Of a stretch of DNA of 64,000 nucleotides, positions 63,293-64,000 are shown piece after piece (within the stretch, counting starts at the first letter, position 1; every line of letters begins with the position of its first letter). Origin of the DNA: ZC4RG20 sp963782445 (lineage in GTDB: Bacteria; Pseudomonadota; Gammaproteobacteria; Steroidobacterales; Rariloculaceae). Made by a program: the position numbers and the translations under genes. The notes beneath the pieces are model-generated. The model was given only the letters and a program-made list of their open reading frames with translations. It was not told the origin of the DNA and searched no databases. The stretch lies in contig CAWAJM010000001.1 of NCBI GenBank assembly GCA_963782445.1, forward strand, positions 744,001 through 808,000, given 5' to 3'.

Positions 63293-64000
63293 TCAGCGGC
63301 GCACGGCGGCGTCGAGTGCCCGCTCGAGCCTCGCGACGGCGCCGTCGACGTCCTGGAGCTTGTCGAGGCCGAAAAGGCCCAGCCGGAACGTCTTGAAGTC
63401 CTTCGGTTCGTCGCACATGAGCGGGACGCCGGCCGCCGTCTGCAGGCCTTCGGCCGCGAACTTGCTGCCATCGCGGATGCCGTCGTCGTCCGTGTAGCAG
63501 ACGACGACGCCGGGTGCCTCGTAGCCCGGCGCGGCGACGCTTTTGAAACCCTTGTCCGCGAGCAGTGCGCGGACGCGGCTGCCGAGCTCGAGCTGCTGGC
63601 GGCGCACCGTGTCGAAGCCGTCGCGCTGCGTCTCGAGCATGGCATCGCGGAAGCGCGCGAGCGCGTCGGTCGGCAGCGTCGCGTGGTACGCGTGGCCGCC
63701 GTTCTCGTAGGCGCGCATGATGTCGAGCCACTTCTTGAGGTCGATGGCGAAGCTCGTGCTTTGCGTCGATTCGACGGCCGCGACCCCGCGCTCGCCCAGC
63801 ATCACGAGCCCGCAGCAGGGCGAGCTGCTCCAGCCCTTCTGAGGCGCGCTGAGCAGGACGTTCGACGCCCAGGGCGCGCATGTCGACCCACAGCGCGCCC
63901 GAGGCGATGCAGTCGAGCACGAACAGGCCGCCCGTCTCGTGGACGGCGGCCGCGCAGCGCTCGATGTAGGCGTCGGGCAGCAGCATGCCGGACGCCGTTT
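63293..64000 (-). CDS. Alanine-glyoxylate-type aminotransferase (class V), partial and frameshifted
   Basis: PLP enzyme whose start lies beyond the window. The visible part reads from the cofactor Asp region GGLFVLDCIASGALWVDMRALGVD, across the Schiff-base Lys in LLSAPQKGWSSSPCCG, to the end LERALDAAVRR. At 63857-63863 the plus strand reads GACGTTC where GACGTC is expected; the extra base splits the chain just before the lysine motif, which lies in the second frame. All residues on both sides look healthy. The substrate is probably serine, alanine or glyoxylate, but the family is broad. Ends 117 bases downstream of the ggt start. Confidence 0.85.
   Translation of the reverse strand, partial: KRRPACCCPTPTSSAARPPSTRRAACSCSTASPRARCGSTCAPWASNVLLSAPQKGWSSSPCCGLVMLGERGVAAVESTQSTSFAIDLKKWLDIMRAYENGGHAYHATLPTDALARFRDAMLETQRDGFDTVRRQQLELGSRVRALLADKGFKSVAAPGYEAPGVVVCYTDDDGIRDGSKFAAEGLQTAAGVPLMCDEPKDFKTFRLGLFGLDKLQDVDGAVARLERALDAAVRR

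Overview
The window is GC-rich, densely packed, Gram-negative chromosomal DNA. A gammaproteobacterium is the best guess, for example a Steroidobacter- or Nevskia-like lineage. The grounds are secreted DUF6152 and 'GHWEGDT' proteins, MltD- and MtgA-type murein enzymes, a TonB-receptor remnant, a sigma-54 two-component pair and BmrCD-like ABC exporters. I see no rRNA, tRNA, CRISPR array, IS element or phage module. Placement below phylum level is weak.

Layout. 1-7450: end of glycogen phosphorylase, a 2-hydroxyacid dehydrogenase, a DUF6152/'GHWEGDT' secreted pair, alanine dehydrogenase, an MFS carrier and a malonyltransferase. 7551-18071: sulfate activation (Sat-CysK-type fusion), a flavin oxidase, a lipoprotein hydrolase, a MacB-like permease, then DUF2849-sulfite reductase-DUF934 with uroporphyrinogen-III synthase (siroheme precursor) beside it. 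18099-29364: a LysM transglycosylase, an RMD1 protein, a second DUF6152/'GHWEGDT' module, a metallo-beta-lactamase (MBL) protein, a cytochrome c-PQQ dehydrogenase, a CHRD protein, and a glyoxalase-like protein with a histone-H1-like lysine tail. 29520-37824: a CPBP protease, a decayed MacAB-like ABC system and an intact heterodimeric ABC exporter. 37902-43507: a TonB-receptor remnant, a parvulin-type isomerase, HupE/UreJ, then an aquaporin-glucoamylase pair. 43907-49062: a PQQ sugar dehydrogenase, a sigma-54 response regulator, its kinase and a glycosidase, the last three chained by 4-base overlaps. 49245-64000: an MscS channel, Tex, a thioesterase-like protein, two unknown membrane proteins, an aldo/keto reductase, MtgA, a kinase-lactonase pair, gamma-glutamyltransferase and a cut-off aminotransferase.

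The genes suggest a heterotroph that stores and breaks down alpha-glucans, oxidises sugars or alcohols in the periplasm with PQQ enzymes, and assimilates sulfate.

The most striking observation is that four otherwise healthy genes (PQQ dehydrogenase, HlyD-type adaptor, Tex, aminotransferase) are each broken by the same lesion: a GACGTC palindrome carrying one extra T/A (GACGTTC or GAACGTC). This looks like one shared cause, either a base-context or modification-related sequencing error or a mutational hotspot. Other points of interest are the repeated DUF6152/'GHWEGDT' modules, the lysine-tailed glyoxalase and a small DnaA-box cluster far from any replication gene.
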